A stretch of 64,000 bases of DNA from Cinclus cinclus (taxonomy: Eukaryota > Chordata > Aves > Passeriformes > Cinclidae), in the NCBI RefSeq assembly GCF_963662255.1, contig NC_085047.1, positions 90,330,259 to 90,394,258 on the forward strand, read 5' to 3'. A program made the position numbers and the translations under genes. The notes beneath the pieces were generated by a model. That model did no database searches, was not told where the DNA came from, and saw only the letters and a program-made list of their open reading frames with translations. This document shows, piece by piece, positions 48,511-62,500 of the stretch. Numbering within the stretch: the stretch's first letter is position 1; the number at the start of each line of letters is the position of its first letter.

Positions 48511-49628
48511 TGTGTCATTTATCCTCACCTGAAAAGTTTTCTTCTTTCCAGTAGACCCGAGTGAGGACTTTTAGCTTTTCTTATTGAAAGGGAAATGGAG
48601 TGAAAAAAGTGAAGAGGTTTTCTCACACACATTCAATAATAAAATATCAGCAAGGAGCTCTGGATGCAAAAAAAACATTAAATAAAAGGATCGCTTTCAA
48701 AGGCACAAAACATAGCCTATTGAAGGCTTTACTAAAGTACTTACCCATAAAAAGAAGTAATCTTCTTTGCTCTGAAAGATCACAATCTACCTCTGTAAAG
48801 GAAGGGCCTAGCCCAAGGTGTGTTGCTGTGACAAGCAATAAAGGTGGAAATGAGTGATTATTTTAACAGCCTCTCCCAATACAATCTACATCTACCTCTG
48901 GCTTTCTACTTGCATTTCATGAGAGAAATACTTCAATGCTGTTTCTGTGAGTGAAAGGCTTATGTTTCAGAAAGTATATCTAGTCACTTCTGCCAGCAGA
49001 AATAATAAAGGTGACAGGCTTTCCCATATGAAGACACACTCCTGTCATGTTTTTATAATCATTGCTTTATTTAAAATGGAAAAATCCTCCTCCTCCCACT
49101 CAGCATGTCTGCAGGACCAGATGCTTGTATTAAAAGCTGCATTACTCATTTAGATTTTTCCTCATCTCTTCTAACATGAAACCTATAGGACTATGAATTT
49201 AGAAAAAGAAAATACTGTAGTACATTTTTAAAAATCTCTTCTTATCTTTCTTGTAAAAACCCCATTGGACCCCTGCATTAACAGTTTATTCTGAGCCCAG
49301 GAATTCCTGCATGGGACCACACAGCTCTGGGGAAGAAGCTTCTTAAGCTGTAGCTGGGATAGAAGAGCCAGTTCATGATGGATCCCTAATGTCACTATGC
49401 CTAATTTTTCCATGCTGGTTTTCTTGCCCAGAAAAACCCATGGAAGAGGTTCCTCTAGGCAAAAGTACTGCAATCCTGTCCTTGCCCTACGTGCCTTTTC
49501 CTGATCATCAGAGGCAATCTTTGCTCTTTTTTCTCTCCCACTTCTTCTAGAGCAGACTCAAAGCCAGCTGTACTGGTGGAGTCATTGCCATAGCTTTGGG
49601 GAACTTAGGGCTGGCTCTGCACAGTTGA

Positions 49629-49662
49629 AAGTAGAAGAATTCTACTTCCATGGAAGTAGAAT
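49629..49662. repeat. 24-bp perfect palindrome plus third arm copy
   Basis: From 49639 to 49662 two 12-bp arms (ATTCTACTTCCA and TGGAAGTAGAAT) are exact reverse complements with no spacer, centred on an NcoI-type CCATGG. A third copy of the arm core, AAGTAGAA, lies just upstream at 49629-49636. The middle arm can therefore pair with either neighbour. Confidence 0.85.
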
Positions 49663-51470
49663 GGCTTTTATTGCTATTGTTGTTATGAAACACAGGTTAT
49701 TTTTCTGGCAAACCTCTGCTGAAGTGGCAAATGTCTGCCATTCAGTCTGAATTTTTGTGGTCAACAGATGCCCTTATTGCATGACCTAGTACTTTTAAAT
49801 CTTTCTGGAGTTGCTTCTTATTTTCTTGTTAGGCCCAGGGTGGAGGTGTGATCAAATATTCTTTTGTGATGGAAGCTGTTTCTGCAGGAAGGTGGACATT
49901 TTTCTTAGAAGGAGGGTTTTGCTGGCTGTTGAAAAATAGGTTGGAAGGGGGGTTTGTAATGAGAGCAATGTGCTCCCCATTGCCATTCTTTATGTGTTTG
50001 TATGAAAGAGGCTGAGACCAGCTCCCTCCTCTCTGAAGGTGCAACTGAGAGCAGCAGGAGGTCAGCCCAGATTTTTCCTTGGCTGAAATGGGCTCTGCCA
50101 TAGCCTTAGCAAGGTGGAACAAGTTTTGACCTCTCTCCTGTCTCCTTCAGCATCACCCATCTGCAGAGAAGCCTGGAGAGGCAGGGATGGAAGAGCAGGA
50201 CTTTCCTGAAAGTTTCTGTTCCTACCCACCCTTGGACTAAAATTATTCACAGGGAGGTGCATGATTTCGTGCATTTACGTACCCATGAAGCATTTTACAG
50301 AAATCAGTTCTGATTAAAAAATACAAAGAACTTCTTGTCTTAAGTGCTACAGAAATGCTTTATTACTGCTGACATACAGATAATTGAAGCCATTTGGAAT
50401 ATACAACATGTATTTGGTAAAAGCACCAGTGGTTACAACAAATATCTCCTGTTCCCCACACACCCTCACCTATAGTTAAGATGACAACATGGTGGTTTCA
50501 AAAGCAGGTCTTTGTCTTTTCCTATCATGAGAATACCTGAAACCATAAGTTTTCCCTTGTAATGAACAGAGTTGGATTGCTTCTTGGCTGCCTACATTTC
50601 CTACTAATACATAAATAGGCCTGAGTCCAGAAAGATTATCTGCACCCAGAATCCTAGACCTTGATCAGTTCCACAGTGTTTTAAATCTATAATTTTTACT
50701 TTGGTTTGTGCAAAATGGCCTAAGATTTTACTCAGCTGGCACTGCTAGGGTACACTTCTATTTCTGATGTTTGGACTGCTCTGTGATATCACCTTCAAAG
50801 CAAATAGGAAAAAAGTTTATTCCCTTGACCAGGAGGTACAAGCATTAAGAAATAAATAAGACAAGTTAACCAGGTGTTGATTTGCTAAGCTATAAGGATG
50901 GAAAATCTCAGTATGTGTCTGTCTGCATATCTATCCAGTCATCTCACTCTCATTGTTCTCACACATTTGGATTTTACTTTGTAAAACCAAACCCAGATCA
51001 GTGTTATAAAATTAAATATTAGGAAATAAATATAAGGAACTTAAAGGGAATGCTACACAGTTTGAGCTGGAAAAAAAAGGCAGATGAAAAACTGTAATGT
51101 AAAGTGCAAAAAAGGTATCTAAAATAATTTCAAAGGAGATGTTTCAAAATTGCCATGACAGCAGCCTTTCAACTGTGTGCTGAAGGAACAGGAAAGTTAC
51201 TAATGACGCTTCTGATACTTCTGCTCCTACAGTCTGGAGTTCTGGTTTCAACTTCAAAGGGAATGATGCTCACACCTTCCATTTGCAATATAAAGTTCTC
51301 TTCATGCTCAGTCTACAAAACAACAGGTAGCTATGCTCTTTCATGTGTACCAGAAGATATGCAAAGGAAAACTTCCCACTGAGATGAACTCGGCTCAAAG
51401 TCATCTGTCCAGGCCATGGAAGGCTTTTTTTTTGCATCTCTGTGCAGCTGCTGTTACAAAGCTGCTTGTT

Positions 51471-51490
51471 AGAGCACACTGGTGTGCTCT
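51471..51490. repeat. 20-bp inverted repeat
   Basis: Arms AGAGCACAC and GTGTGCTCT are exact reverse complements around a TG centre. It is a short hairpin-capable site of unknown meaning. Confidence 0.7.
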
Positions 51491-52886
51491 CAGCAAGCTG
51501 GCTGTTCAGCTGGTGTGAATGGCTGAATCTCCCTGATGTCAGTGGAGATTCAACCATTTATCCCAGCACAGGAGAGGAGCTAATAAATTAATTCCTTTCC
51601 AAGGCGGGTCTGGGGTGTTTGGTCCAATCACATCTGCACCAACCTTAAAGTCCCTCCTCAGAGCAACCATAGAGGTGGAAATATTAATATATTACCCAGC
51701 TATTTGGTACACAGTGTCTGAGGGCTGGGAACCAGCAAGAGTGGCAGTGTCACATAGGTATCAACATCAGGCTTGAACTCAAAGCTGGCTCAGGGATGCT
51801 GAGTCTGTGCCTGCCTTCAACTGCGCGGTGACCCCCGGGTTGTGGTGGCCCTTGTGAGAGCATTTGGCCACCAGGTAATGGTGCTGCATGCCTATTTTAT
51901 ACTTGAAAGACCCTATTTATGCAATCAATGAGATGAAGTAAGGAGAGAAACTTGTGAAAAACATATTTTTTGCCAAATTTCTGTTATTCTGTGAGCAAAA
52001 TTACTGCAAAATTGCAGTGTTTTTGGAAAATTGTCTCCCACTCAAAAAACCTCTGAATATTTTTTCTTTGCAGTTTTGTGTGAGATGTTTTCATGGAAAC
52101 TTTCAAAGCAGATAGTCATGTTTTCTGGCTGTATTTTTATTCCACTTTGGCAATTATTGATCACATGGTCTAGATCACAATTCTCTGATTTTCTTGCATT
52201 AAGAACAGGAGGTGAAACCATGCTGACTTTATTTTCCACAGGAGTATTTTATATTGTGAATCTTTCTACTAGATAACTAGGTGGTAATTGACTCATCCAT
52301 CTTTAATAGTTGAAGCAAAAGTGGGACATGGCTGCCGAGATGCACAATTAACTGTATATTTCCTTTTCATTATCAAGGCACACTATGCTAGGTGAGGATT
52401 TGGTGTGTCAAATTTCTAACATGTACCTTTCCTTGGTATAGAGGTACCTGCATTTTCCCATCATTTTGTGTGTTCTGCCCATTCCAATATTTTTAGCACC
52501 TACCTTGCCTTGATCTGACAAAGCTGCCTTTCCCTGAGAGTGCTTTCATCAGTACCCTTTCTTCTTTGTGTGCCAGGTTCCTTGCACCAAGTACCATGAG
52601 TAACTTTCCACTGAGTACCAAGGGTAATTTATCACTGAGCATGAGTGAGCACCTCTCATGATACACAGAGGAGTAACTGCTGCACCAGGATTTGTTGCAT
52701 CGTCAGGAGAGGAGAGAAATTCTCCATTTTCAGACAGTTATAGATATCAAAGGATGCACAGACAGGTGCAGAGAAGCAGATGTAACACCAGATGCCAACC
52801 TTTCTGAGAAAATGTCTCAGAAATGCCAAAAACTGTGGGGTGTAGGCACACATTGCAAGGAAACCCTTGGTTGCATATGACTGTGA

Positions 52887-53555
52887 ATGACAAACTGCTT
52901 GGAACTATTGTTCCTGATGAGTTCAGAGGCTGGAAAGTGCAGCTTCCTTGCTAAACTGCTACTACAGAAGTTCTTTCAGGTCTCCAGCAGGGGTTCCATG
53001 CAAAGCAAGAGGTATTTCAGATTGATCTTGTGTGACAACCTGGCTGTGGGAGCTAAGAGATGCAGGTATGAACTGCTTCCCTGGGATGCTCCAGTCTTTC
53101 ACATATCTGCTAGAAATAGTGATCCACTGTCTGTTTATGGCTCTCAGCATATTAAAGACAAGCCACTGTGCACACATACTAAAACACAGTGGACTGAACC
53201 CGGACCCTTTGGCACATTACTGGTGCATGCTGACAGTGTGAAGTTTGGAGACCTTTTTCTTTTTTATTCAGATCTAATAAAATGTTGGATACAACCTCCA
53301 TCAGCAGTGAACAAAAAAGGTCTAAACAGCATAACTAATAGCCTGGGACACTCATGTGGGAGACAGGAAGCCTGTATCCAAATCTGGGGTCTAAATCAGA
53401 CAGAAGAAGGATCCCACATATTCTCTGATGGTTTAGACTATCAGGTTACTCTTGAGCATCTTCTGTTTCCAAACAGAACTTTTCCAGTTCCTTATGGTAA
53501 TGCCAAAACACGTGACCCACATAAGAAAGCAACATGCACATACACACAGATGTGA
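52887..53555 (+). other. Unrecognised 222-codon open frame
   Basis: This is the longest open frame in the window that is not caused by a simple repeat. It starts ATG-ACA-AAC just after two in-frame TGA codons (52878 and 52884) and ends at TGA 53555. The same frame is also open for 62 codons upstream (52692-52880), so about 285 codons contain only those two stops. The product would be mixed in composition, with about 13 cysteines and no obvious signal peptide, membrane segment or repeat; I recognise no family. The start context is poor (T at -3). Other frames in the same stretch are also stop-poor (53032-53241), which suggests local composition is part of the cause. It could be chance, a decayed exon, or an unknown retrotransposon piece. 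I do not claim it is a gene. Confidence 0.15.
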
Positions 53556-56500
53556 TGGCATTAAAGATGACATAAAACGTGGAAGAAAAGCATTCAGCAT
53601 CTGTCAATCACTCAGCATTCTTCATTTGAACAGCAACATCAGATTTCATAGAAAGCAGGCTGTTGACTATGTAGAATGGAGACTATAGGATCTTCCTTGT
53701 CCTAAAAGATAGCATATTAGCAAGGAAGAGTTTGCTCACAGTCATAGAACACTGAATACAATGGATGATGAAATTAAAAGGTGATACTTCTTCTTTTCAT
53801 GTTCCTGGTCTTCAGACTCCAAATATATGGTTTACATACCAAAAAAATACTTTCACATTCAACTGATGTGACTAATTTCCCATCATACTTAATATTTTAT
53901 TGCACACTAGATTTTTTTGGAATAGATGTATATTTAATCCCTTCTTTTGCAGAGCTTGAATTTTTACTTTCCTCCCTTTTCATCCTTGCAAGAATGTAGT
54001 TGGCTTTTCCCCATCCGACTTCATAGATAAAAGGACCAATTTTTGGAGATAGTGTGCTGCCCAGAAAATATTTTTTGTGTCAATAAATTACTTGTTCCTT
54101 CTCAAAGAGCATTTCTATATCTCTTACTGACCTCTTGCTCCTGGTGTGCTTGAAACATTTATTGGTTTTCTCACCATTCCCCAACTCTGTGATCTCTAGA
54201 ATTTTCCACTTGATTTCTCATGTGCTTTCTTCATTTTATTTTTACCATCTTCATCGTCCATGACCAGACATTGCTGCTGTTGTGGCCTGTAGATGAGGTC
54301 ACCAGCTACATGTCTGTATTTGTCAGAATTGATATCTATGCCTCTATTTTTGTTATAGTAATATCAGTCATACCAGAGCTCCAAAGTATTGTCATAACTT
54401 CACCTCCAGTCCTTGCCCTGAACAAGGGAGGGGCTGAATAGGCAAAGAGTGGCATCATATGCACAAAATTTAACTTTGCTTTGCTTTACTGGAGTGATTT
54501 TCAGCCTAAGCATGAAGGAAAGTCAGATAAATATTAATCAACTTGATTCTTATCTGAAACAAAACATATGCTTATATATTCGTTATCAGGAGCATAGTAA
54601 TATACATAGCATGATGGCACACACTTACTAGAGACCCAGCTCAGGAAGTGTTTGATTTCATAAGGAAAGTACTATCAGATTTTGGCAAATATGGCATATC
54701 TTAAATCCTAGTGGTACTTTTATGTAAAGCTGCAAAATTAGAAACTCTGTGTTAGCCATTCTGAAGGACAGCAAGTACAAACATTCACACAAGAATGAAC
54801 CTTTAGGTGGAAGAAAATGCACATAACTACATCAGATATTTGAAATGAGAAGTCTGACATTTCCTTACTTGACCTGTAGGAAAGAGAATCTAATAGTAAT
54901 TTTGCAGAAGTGCCTCAAATCTCGAAGTATTTTTGTTGCTAATGATTTCAGTTGTATCATATTTGTTGTAAGCAATTCATTAACTCTTCCTTTTCCTATC
55001 TTATAATAAACTTTCTGACAATGAAATAGCTTATTTTTACTCTTGCAAAAGAAAGAAAGAAAAAAAAAAAGAGATACAATAAACCTCTGGTTTAATACCA
55101 GGAAATGACATACATTTTGCTTGTTTTAGTGTTCCTCTATGGAATGCTTTGACAGGCATAACAGCCAAACATTGCCAAAGCCAACAAGACTGGCAAGAAT
55201 AATATCCATATTTAGGGGACTTTGTGGAAAATACAGGAAGGTTTGAAAAGCCAGATAAAATTGACCCAGAGGCCAGCACCCACTCCTTGGCTGTGCTGCC
55301 AGAATCCTGGGAGACTCCATTCATTTCAGCGATATTTTTCAAGTTTGGAGGAGAAAACAAAGCCAAGTTCACCCTTTAGCAGATTCAGCCTGTGTGTGCT
55401 GCTGCTGTAGTCTGGCAGAACACTTCCACCAGCAGGTTTTTCACACTGAAAAATCCCACTGTGTTTCTTATTCACTACACTGTGGTCTTAGTAAGAGAAC
55501 AGCAGGGTTACACAGCCACCCACTTACCTTGCTCCTCTACACCCTGGGAAGTCAAGATGCCCTGTACCATTTGAAAGGTAACTGGAACCTGACCTGGGAG
55601 AAAATGATAAAAAATTGAGTTTAACCACTATGTTAAACCATGAAAAAAATATAAAAAAGTGCCACTTGTCTGCCTATAATTTTAATGAAATACAAAATTG
55701 TGGGTTTATGCAGCTATTTTCACATACTGGAAAATGATTTTCATTGTTTCCATGGGTTTCAAAAGGGGAAAATACTGTTATTCATGAATTGCAATACAGA
55801 AAAAATATTCTGGGGGATTTTGATTGAGTGACATGCTTGAAAGCGAGGCATGATGAATAATGTTTGTAAACAATAATGTGCTAGGATAAAAAATTGCATA
55901 AAGGAAACAATAAGTTTTAAAGTCTGATAGGTTACATGAAGGGTCATAGCTACATACAGCTTAGAGAGTTTAGGATTTAGAGAGAAAGGCTATGGATAAT
56001 AATTTGAAAACACTGTTTATTCTATAATCATCTCAAAAAACCCACAAAAGAACTGCCTGTCTAGCTTAATCCATCCTTTTTTTCTGTAGCATCTTAACAA
56101 GTCTGTCACTAAAAGTAGTGAGCATTTCACTGTGGTTTTCTGGTGTATGTACAACTGAATGTTGAAAGACCTGTAATAAGAAGATATCTGCTTTATTTTA
56201 CAGAAAGGGGGAATAAGAGAAAGAAATTGAGTTTGTACAAGAGAAAAAGGAATGGATAAATAAAAGGATTTTTACCCTGTTTTTCTAAGGAAACTAGAAC
56301 TTACCCTACTATTCTGCCTGTGCTCTTTTGTGTCTGTGAGCTGGACATATAGCTTTAGAATGTGTTCACTAATTTCAACTTAATGGGCAGAAAGGTAGAA
56401 TTATCAAACATATTGAGTTCCTACTACTGCTAGAGATAGAGCATTTGAACTGACAGTGAGTTATCCCACCACTACTAGGCACCAGGAATGCACACCCATC

Positions 56501-59500
56501 AGGGAAAGTATGGATGAAAGTCTGAGGTGACCATTTAGTGCAAGCAAGTTCTTTTGTTCACAGTGTTTCTGTAGTGTGACAATTCTTTTCTTAACTTAAA
56601 GCAAAAAGATGTGTCTGTCTCAAATTGGCATCCAAAATGGATACGAGCTCACTGGTTAGTGAGCAAACCACAGAGAAGGTTAGAGGTTTACAATTTCCAC
56701 TTGCAGTACTTGGTTTAGTCTTTTAGGGCATTCAGTTTTGCTTCCAGGAAATTCTTGGGATGATGATGAAGAAATAGAGAAAGTGAATAGGTCTACATTC
56801 AGGCTGAAAGACGAAAGTGAAAAACAGGATCATGGAAATAGTAGAAATAGTATGAAAGTGTGGCAGATGGCTATTTCACAGAAATTTAGGAATTTCAGTT
56901 ACTCTGGTACACTATATTAAAAAGTTTTTATGCAAAGAACGTACTGAAATTGATCCTGAAATGCAGCAGCAAAGATCTTTAAAGATGAAAAGTTTTATAT
57001 GAAAAATAGCACACCATTTGGGGTTGACCTAGTAGCTATCAGAAAGGGACCTTCCTGGGCAAAGTTCCCATGTCTGTCCTCCTCCACTCTGATGGGAATT
57101 ATGTTTTGATAGATCCTGAATTCAGAGGAACAAGATGAGGATTACTTAGCCAGACAACATCCACCATCCAAAAGGAGCAACATGAAAGGAAAATTAAGCG
57201 GTGCCCATTAGAAGAGGAGAAATAGCTCACACAAAATAGCTGCCACAAAAAGACCTCCCAACTACAGCTCAGCTGAGAGGTGCCACTCCTCAGTGACAGA
57301 TCACTGAACTTTCAAAATTTGTCCCAGACAGAGGGTAAGAAGAAGAAATCCAGCACAGAGACTGGTGTACCTGGGGTACACACAGGCACTGCAGACAGCA
57401 GCACTTCTCTGAAGGATAAGGTTACATTTTCTATTACAATTGTAGAAGAAGCAAATGACAACATAGCTGAACTATAAATCTTATCAAAGTCACTATCGAA
57501 AAGTGGAAATTACTGATCCGTCTTTGTAAATCAAAGTTGAACTTCACTGCTTTCTACCCTCAAGAGCTCATTAGTTGCTATGGAGAGCTTCTACACAAAT
57601 CTGACATTTACACAGAACTGAGCACCTATCTGACAAAAAAATCTGGGAAAATACAAACATACATTTCACAGGAGGTCAGAAAGAATTGTTAATTTAGGTG
57701 AATAATGACAGTTATAAATATGTAGCTCAGCTTTAAAAATAATAAAGGGCATGATTTATTAAAATGTGACAGTTGCAGATAATAGACTTGGTTTGCATGG
57801 TAAGGCTGCAATTCATATAACTTTATGTCATTTATCACAACTGCAATAAAACAATGTATAACACAAATAGTGTTTTAAAAAAATAAATGCATCAGCTTTA
57901 GTGAAAGTATTAATTACTATTTTATGCCTAGCACCAGAACAATCTGATTATCCATTTTTTAAGACTCAAAGACGCATTTTTAATAAATCATCAAAAAACA
58001 CACTCTTAGTTTAGAGAAATAACTCTCTAAGCAGGGAATTATCCAGTGTGTTTCTTCATTTTCCATTACCATCGTTCTCTTTCTGATTTCTATCATGATT
58101 AATGCGAGCCAAGATTATTGTTAGCATGAAGATTTTTCAGCTCTTCCTGGAAGGCAAGCGTGTGGAATATTGTATTTCCATAACCTTATGGTAAGAACTG
58201 TGGGTAATGTGGGTCTGGAACCTCAACAGAACAACTCCATTTGCAAGCTAAGAATTGCAAAAGGTTTTACAGATAAATCGAATAATAACTGGGTGAGAGC
58301 TCTTTGTGGGATATTAATCATTTTCATAGTCATTAATATGATAGATCAATGAAGGGTAAAGGTTTCAGACATAACTAACATTAGTTACTTATGAGTGAGG
58401 AACAGTTTAATTTAAAAATCTCAGAATACCTCTTTTTAACTAGTAGAATATAGCAATCCCCTTGATTTTTTGAAGATCATCTGCAGATAGCACAGACAGA
58501 AACACAGAGACAAGATTGTATGGATAGCATACAGTTCAGATGTAGTTTCTCCACTCAAAATCAAATAATCAAAATATTTCTTTCCCCTTAATTTGTTCCA
58601 GATACAACCTCAACAACTCTGCAAAGATTATATTTCTCCAACAGTCAATCTTCTTGGTAATATTGTAAACGAAATATTGCCTAAACTGGAACTGTGCAAG
58701 ACGGACATTTTTTTTCATGCCGGGTGTATTCTGCCTATTTTCAAATATTCCTTTGCATATTCTCAGTTTTACGCTGGAGTTCAAATTCAGTAAGTATGAT
58801 TTCCCGAGCGTGGCCTAAGCTCCTAATGAGTTTTGGTGAGATGGTTCTGTGTTTTCTATGCATTTGCTCACACAAACAGCTTCTGCTGAATCACAGCTTC
58901 CCCATTTACATTATCAAGCAGCCTTTTGCATGCACACACTCTCAGGGTCTCAACTACTTTATGTGGTGAAACAACTGATGACCAAAGATAGTGATGACAA
59001 TGGGTAGCTGTAAGAATTACTGCTCTTGTTGGACAGAAGTATTTTTAGCCTGATGTTTCAATAGTGGCCAGGAGAGGATGCTTAGAAAGAACACAGATGT
59101 ATAAATTGATTCTCCTCCAAGCACCAGGACCCTGAGGTGATGACATTTGCAGAGAACACAAAGTAGTTTTAATTAATCAAGACTAGAAACAGATTTGAAG
59201 AATTTTAGAAAGACCTTGGGGAAGGGAGAGATGAGGAAATGACAAATGACATGCTGCTGTTCTCAAATGCTGGATAAGGGGCACTGAGGGTGACCACTTG
59301 ACACCTGAGCCACTGGGACTGGCTGCTGGGTTATAACTAGGTATAATTACATGAGTAAGAGACATGGACATCAATATGGAAAACCTACTAAATATCAAAA
59401 AGTTTATCCTATCAAAAAGGAATGACAAATGGCAGGATGTGAATAAATGGGATAATGAAACCAAGAATGTAGGGAAGTTTATTTCATTTAAGTGAATAAT

Positions 59501-62500
59501 ATGAATCAGATCTAGTGCATAATAATTAATAAAGTCATCTGACTTGTAAGTTTATTGAGATTTCTAAATCTATCCATTCCTCGTATTTCTATGTTTGTTT
59601 CAAGGAGTTTTCATATCAGTACCACAAACCTTGAACTAATTCTGTAATGAAATCCACTAAAGTTACAATGGTGGCAATGTGGTCAAAGGGATCCTGGCAG
59701 CCCAATAGTAAAGGAGATCATAGTAATCAGAAAAATGTAATGAAGTTCTATAGCACTTTAAAATAGTTCAGATATATTTTCAAAACTAAAAGAAAAAAGG
59801 TGACTAATTAAAACAATTTTAAATTAAGTGGGACTTTTTCCAATACACCTGTCAAAATAATGTAGTGGTCTCAGTACTGCCAAATATTACTTTAGAATAA
59901 ATATATAAAGTGAAACTGAATGACCTGACTTTTTCTCTACTCCATGACAGCTTTCTCTAAATCTAATTTGGACTTTGCAAGCCCCACAAGACAAGAGCAG
60001 TTGCAGTGATATTCCAAAAGTTCTTTTCCACAAACTCGGATAATTTCCTAATAAGCACTCATATTTGTGGTAATGACAATAGAACTGCTATTTATTTATT
60101 TATTTATTTATTAATAATTTTATTTTTTGTGTGTTCCTTCTTTCCAGGATTGGGAGGAAGCAGAAGAGACATTTTGAGCTACACTACTGAAACAGTAGGC
60201 AAAATATATCATATACCAAAATCTTAGAATAATACATAATGAGAATTGCATATTCGGGCTGCTCTGCATTCTAGATCCTTGTCAGATCTGTCTACACAGC
60301 TGCTTAACTTTTACCAATCCAATATATATCAATGCTAGAAGATGTTTATTTAGGTAGCACTGAAAGCACTTCCAGTTACCTGAGCAGTGTTATTCATCAT
60401 TGTGACTGCTTGCTTCAAACTTCTGACATTTACACCATTATCCTCAGGGGAGGGACTTTGTTGCTGCTTTTAGAAATACTTTCTCTGTCTCTACCACCTT
60501 ATTAACCCAATCAGGGATTCTTGTACTTCTGCTCTTGCAGCAAAACAGAATTCAAAAATGCTGTGGTGCCTCACATAGGAGTTGATTAGGGATTCTCTTT
60601 GAGTTTGCCTGACCTAAAATGCCTAATATAACTATAAAGGAGGATAAAAATAGGATTTCTAGTCCTCAAAATGGATTAAAAAGAATATGAATATCTGCAG
60701 CAATGATCAGGGACTTAGTAACAGTGTGTGTGTACCATCAAAACAGAAATAGAGTGGTTTTTTCCTAGAAAGGCATAGGTACAATGATACAGAAGTTGAC
60801 ATACACTAGAGCAAATATTTCCATGTCAAAAAAATCAGAAAAAAGGAAAAGAAAAAGAAACTGGTAAACAATGGCCTTAATGCCAATGCAATAGTGTTTT
60901 TACGAAAAGGTTTATTACTCAAGATTCTTCTACTTCTAGCATGTGAGTGTTTGTCATTCATATCCTTTATTCCCTCTGTGTGGCATAGCTCTTTTCTTCC
61001 ATGATTTCAAGTCTCCTTACCTTTAATTTATTTAACTCAAGAGCTAAAGAGTTTTTTCCTTTCCCTGCTCCCTTCTGAAACTGATTAGGTCAGGAAAAAA
61101 TTACGTAAAGTGTGTTGTTAGATTCCCTTACCCTGGATTCAAGTATTCAAAATGCAAAGCCTTTTTAATTCACACTGTGCCATCACGGGCTTGGGGCAAT
61201 CAGGAATTATTAACATGGAGCTGCTGCCTCTCTGACATGTTTTCCCTGAGCCTACTGTAGATTTCACCCTTTGGTACATTGTCTCCAGCATTACTGCTTG
61301 TGCCTGGACACGCTTCTGTTCAGGCTCCTTTCTGAGCCCAGCAGCAGACAATGTGAGCTCTGCTCTATTCAACATCCTGTGTGGATTTTGTGCCACATTG
61401 CTGACCTTTTATGATACTCTATTGTGACAATCTTTTTTTCTGGTAAAAAATCCTATCACACAGAGCTATTTCATCTCCATAATCCCAATGCTTTTTGCAT
61501 TATCGATGGTACTCAGGCTATTTCTTGTTAGCCTCAGTCTAAGATAATTCTTTCAAGCCACTGTGAAGTTGGGTCATTTTACATTTCTTGCTCAAACTTG
61601 CCAAATCTTATGAAAGTAATAAGTAGCACTTGAATCAAATTTATTTCAAACTATTCTTCCTGCAGCTTCTTCCTTTCAGTGTTTATCAGCACTCTTAAAA
61701 GCATGTCTGATATAAAAAGCTTTTTTACTGGGACAGTATTCCAGTTTAATGAGGATTTTTGCAATTTTATTATCCTTTTCTGAAGTCTAGGTAGTGCTTC
61801 TTTACACAATGACTTCTGTAATAGGGCTTCTGAAGTTTTATAGGCTGCATCTCCTCTGACCTATTTCTCTTCATAAATATATTTATGCAACTTCTCACAG
61901 ACAAAAACATTTGCTGGTGTCTATTTTCCAGGCTCAGAATTTAATTTTTGTGTTATAGCTAGTGTTTCAGAAGAATACACAGCCACTTAGAAGGGCAGGA
62001 TATATTTGCTACAGGCTGAATTCGATTTTCTTTTACTCAATAAGGGGGAAAAGGCAGCTGCTACAGCCTCCAGTGTGTTGTTTAACTTGCTGGCTAGTTG
62101 TTAGACTTTTCCCATGCCCTACCTTGCCCATCATCCCTGTGGCAGAGTCTGGCCTTTGCAAGGTTTCAGTTTTTCAAGGTGGGAGTGTCTTGCTTAGTTT
62201 GACTCAGTATTGAGCTGCTACACCTTGTAATTACAGAAAAGGAAACTGTCATAGCTCTAATAAAAGTCTTTATTTTCAAGCCTCCATAATCATTCTTCTA
62301 GTCAATTTAATTCACTTCCCCTCAGCCACAGGCACTCAGTTCAGTCCTTTCATCTGGCCTGTTCATGAGATTCCCTTTTGTTCAGTCTGGGTGACAGGCA
62401 GAGCTTACTCCAGGAAAAGCATCTGCAGAGGCTAGACCTGATGCCTGAGTAGTCAAAAGCTAACACACACAGCTGTTAATTACACCAACTTGGTAATGGG

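Larger units (their letters stand above)
46104..52691. other. 6.6 kb single-copy DNA
   Basis: No transposon family or recognisable gene. A segment at 47400-47565 has an acceptor-like CTCTGCTCCACAG before it and a donor-like ATGTGAGTC after it, but all frames through it carry stops, so at most it could be a non-coding exon. A GC-richer patch with CpG sites (GCGCGG, CCCCCGGG) lies near 51822-51840. Confidence 0.45.

Noticed and set aside
51866..51883. CTCF-like CCACCAGGTAATGG
   Set aside because: Only the first half fits the CTCF core; at least three well-conserved positions differ.
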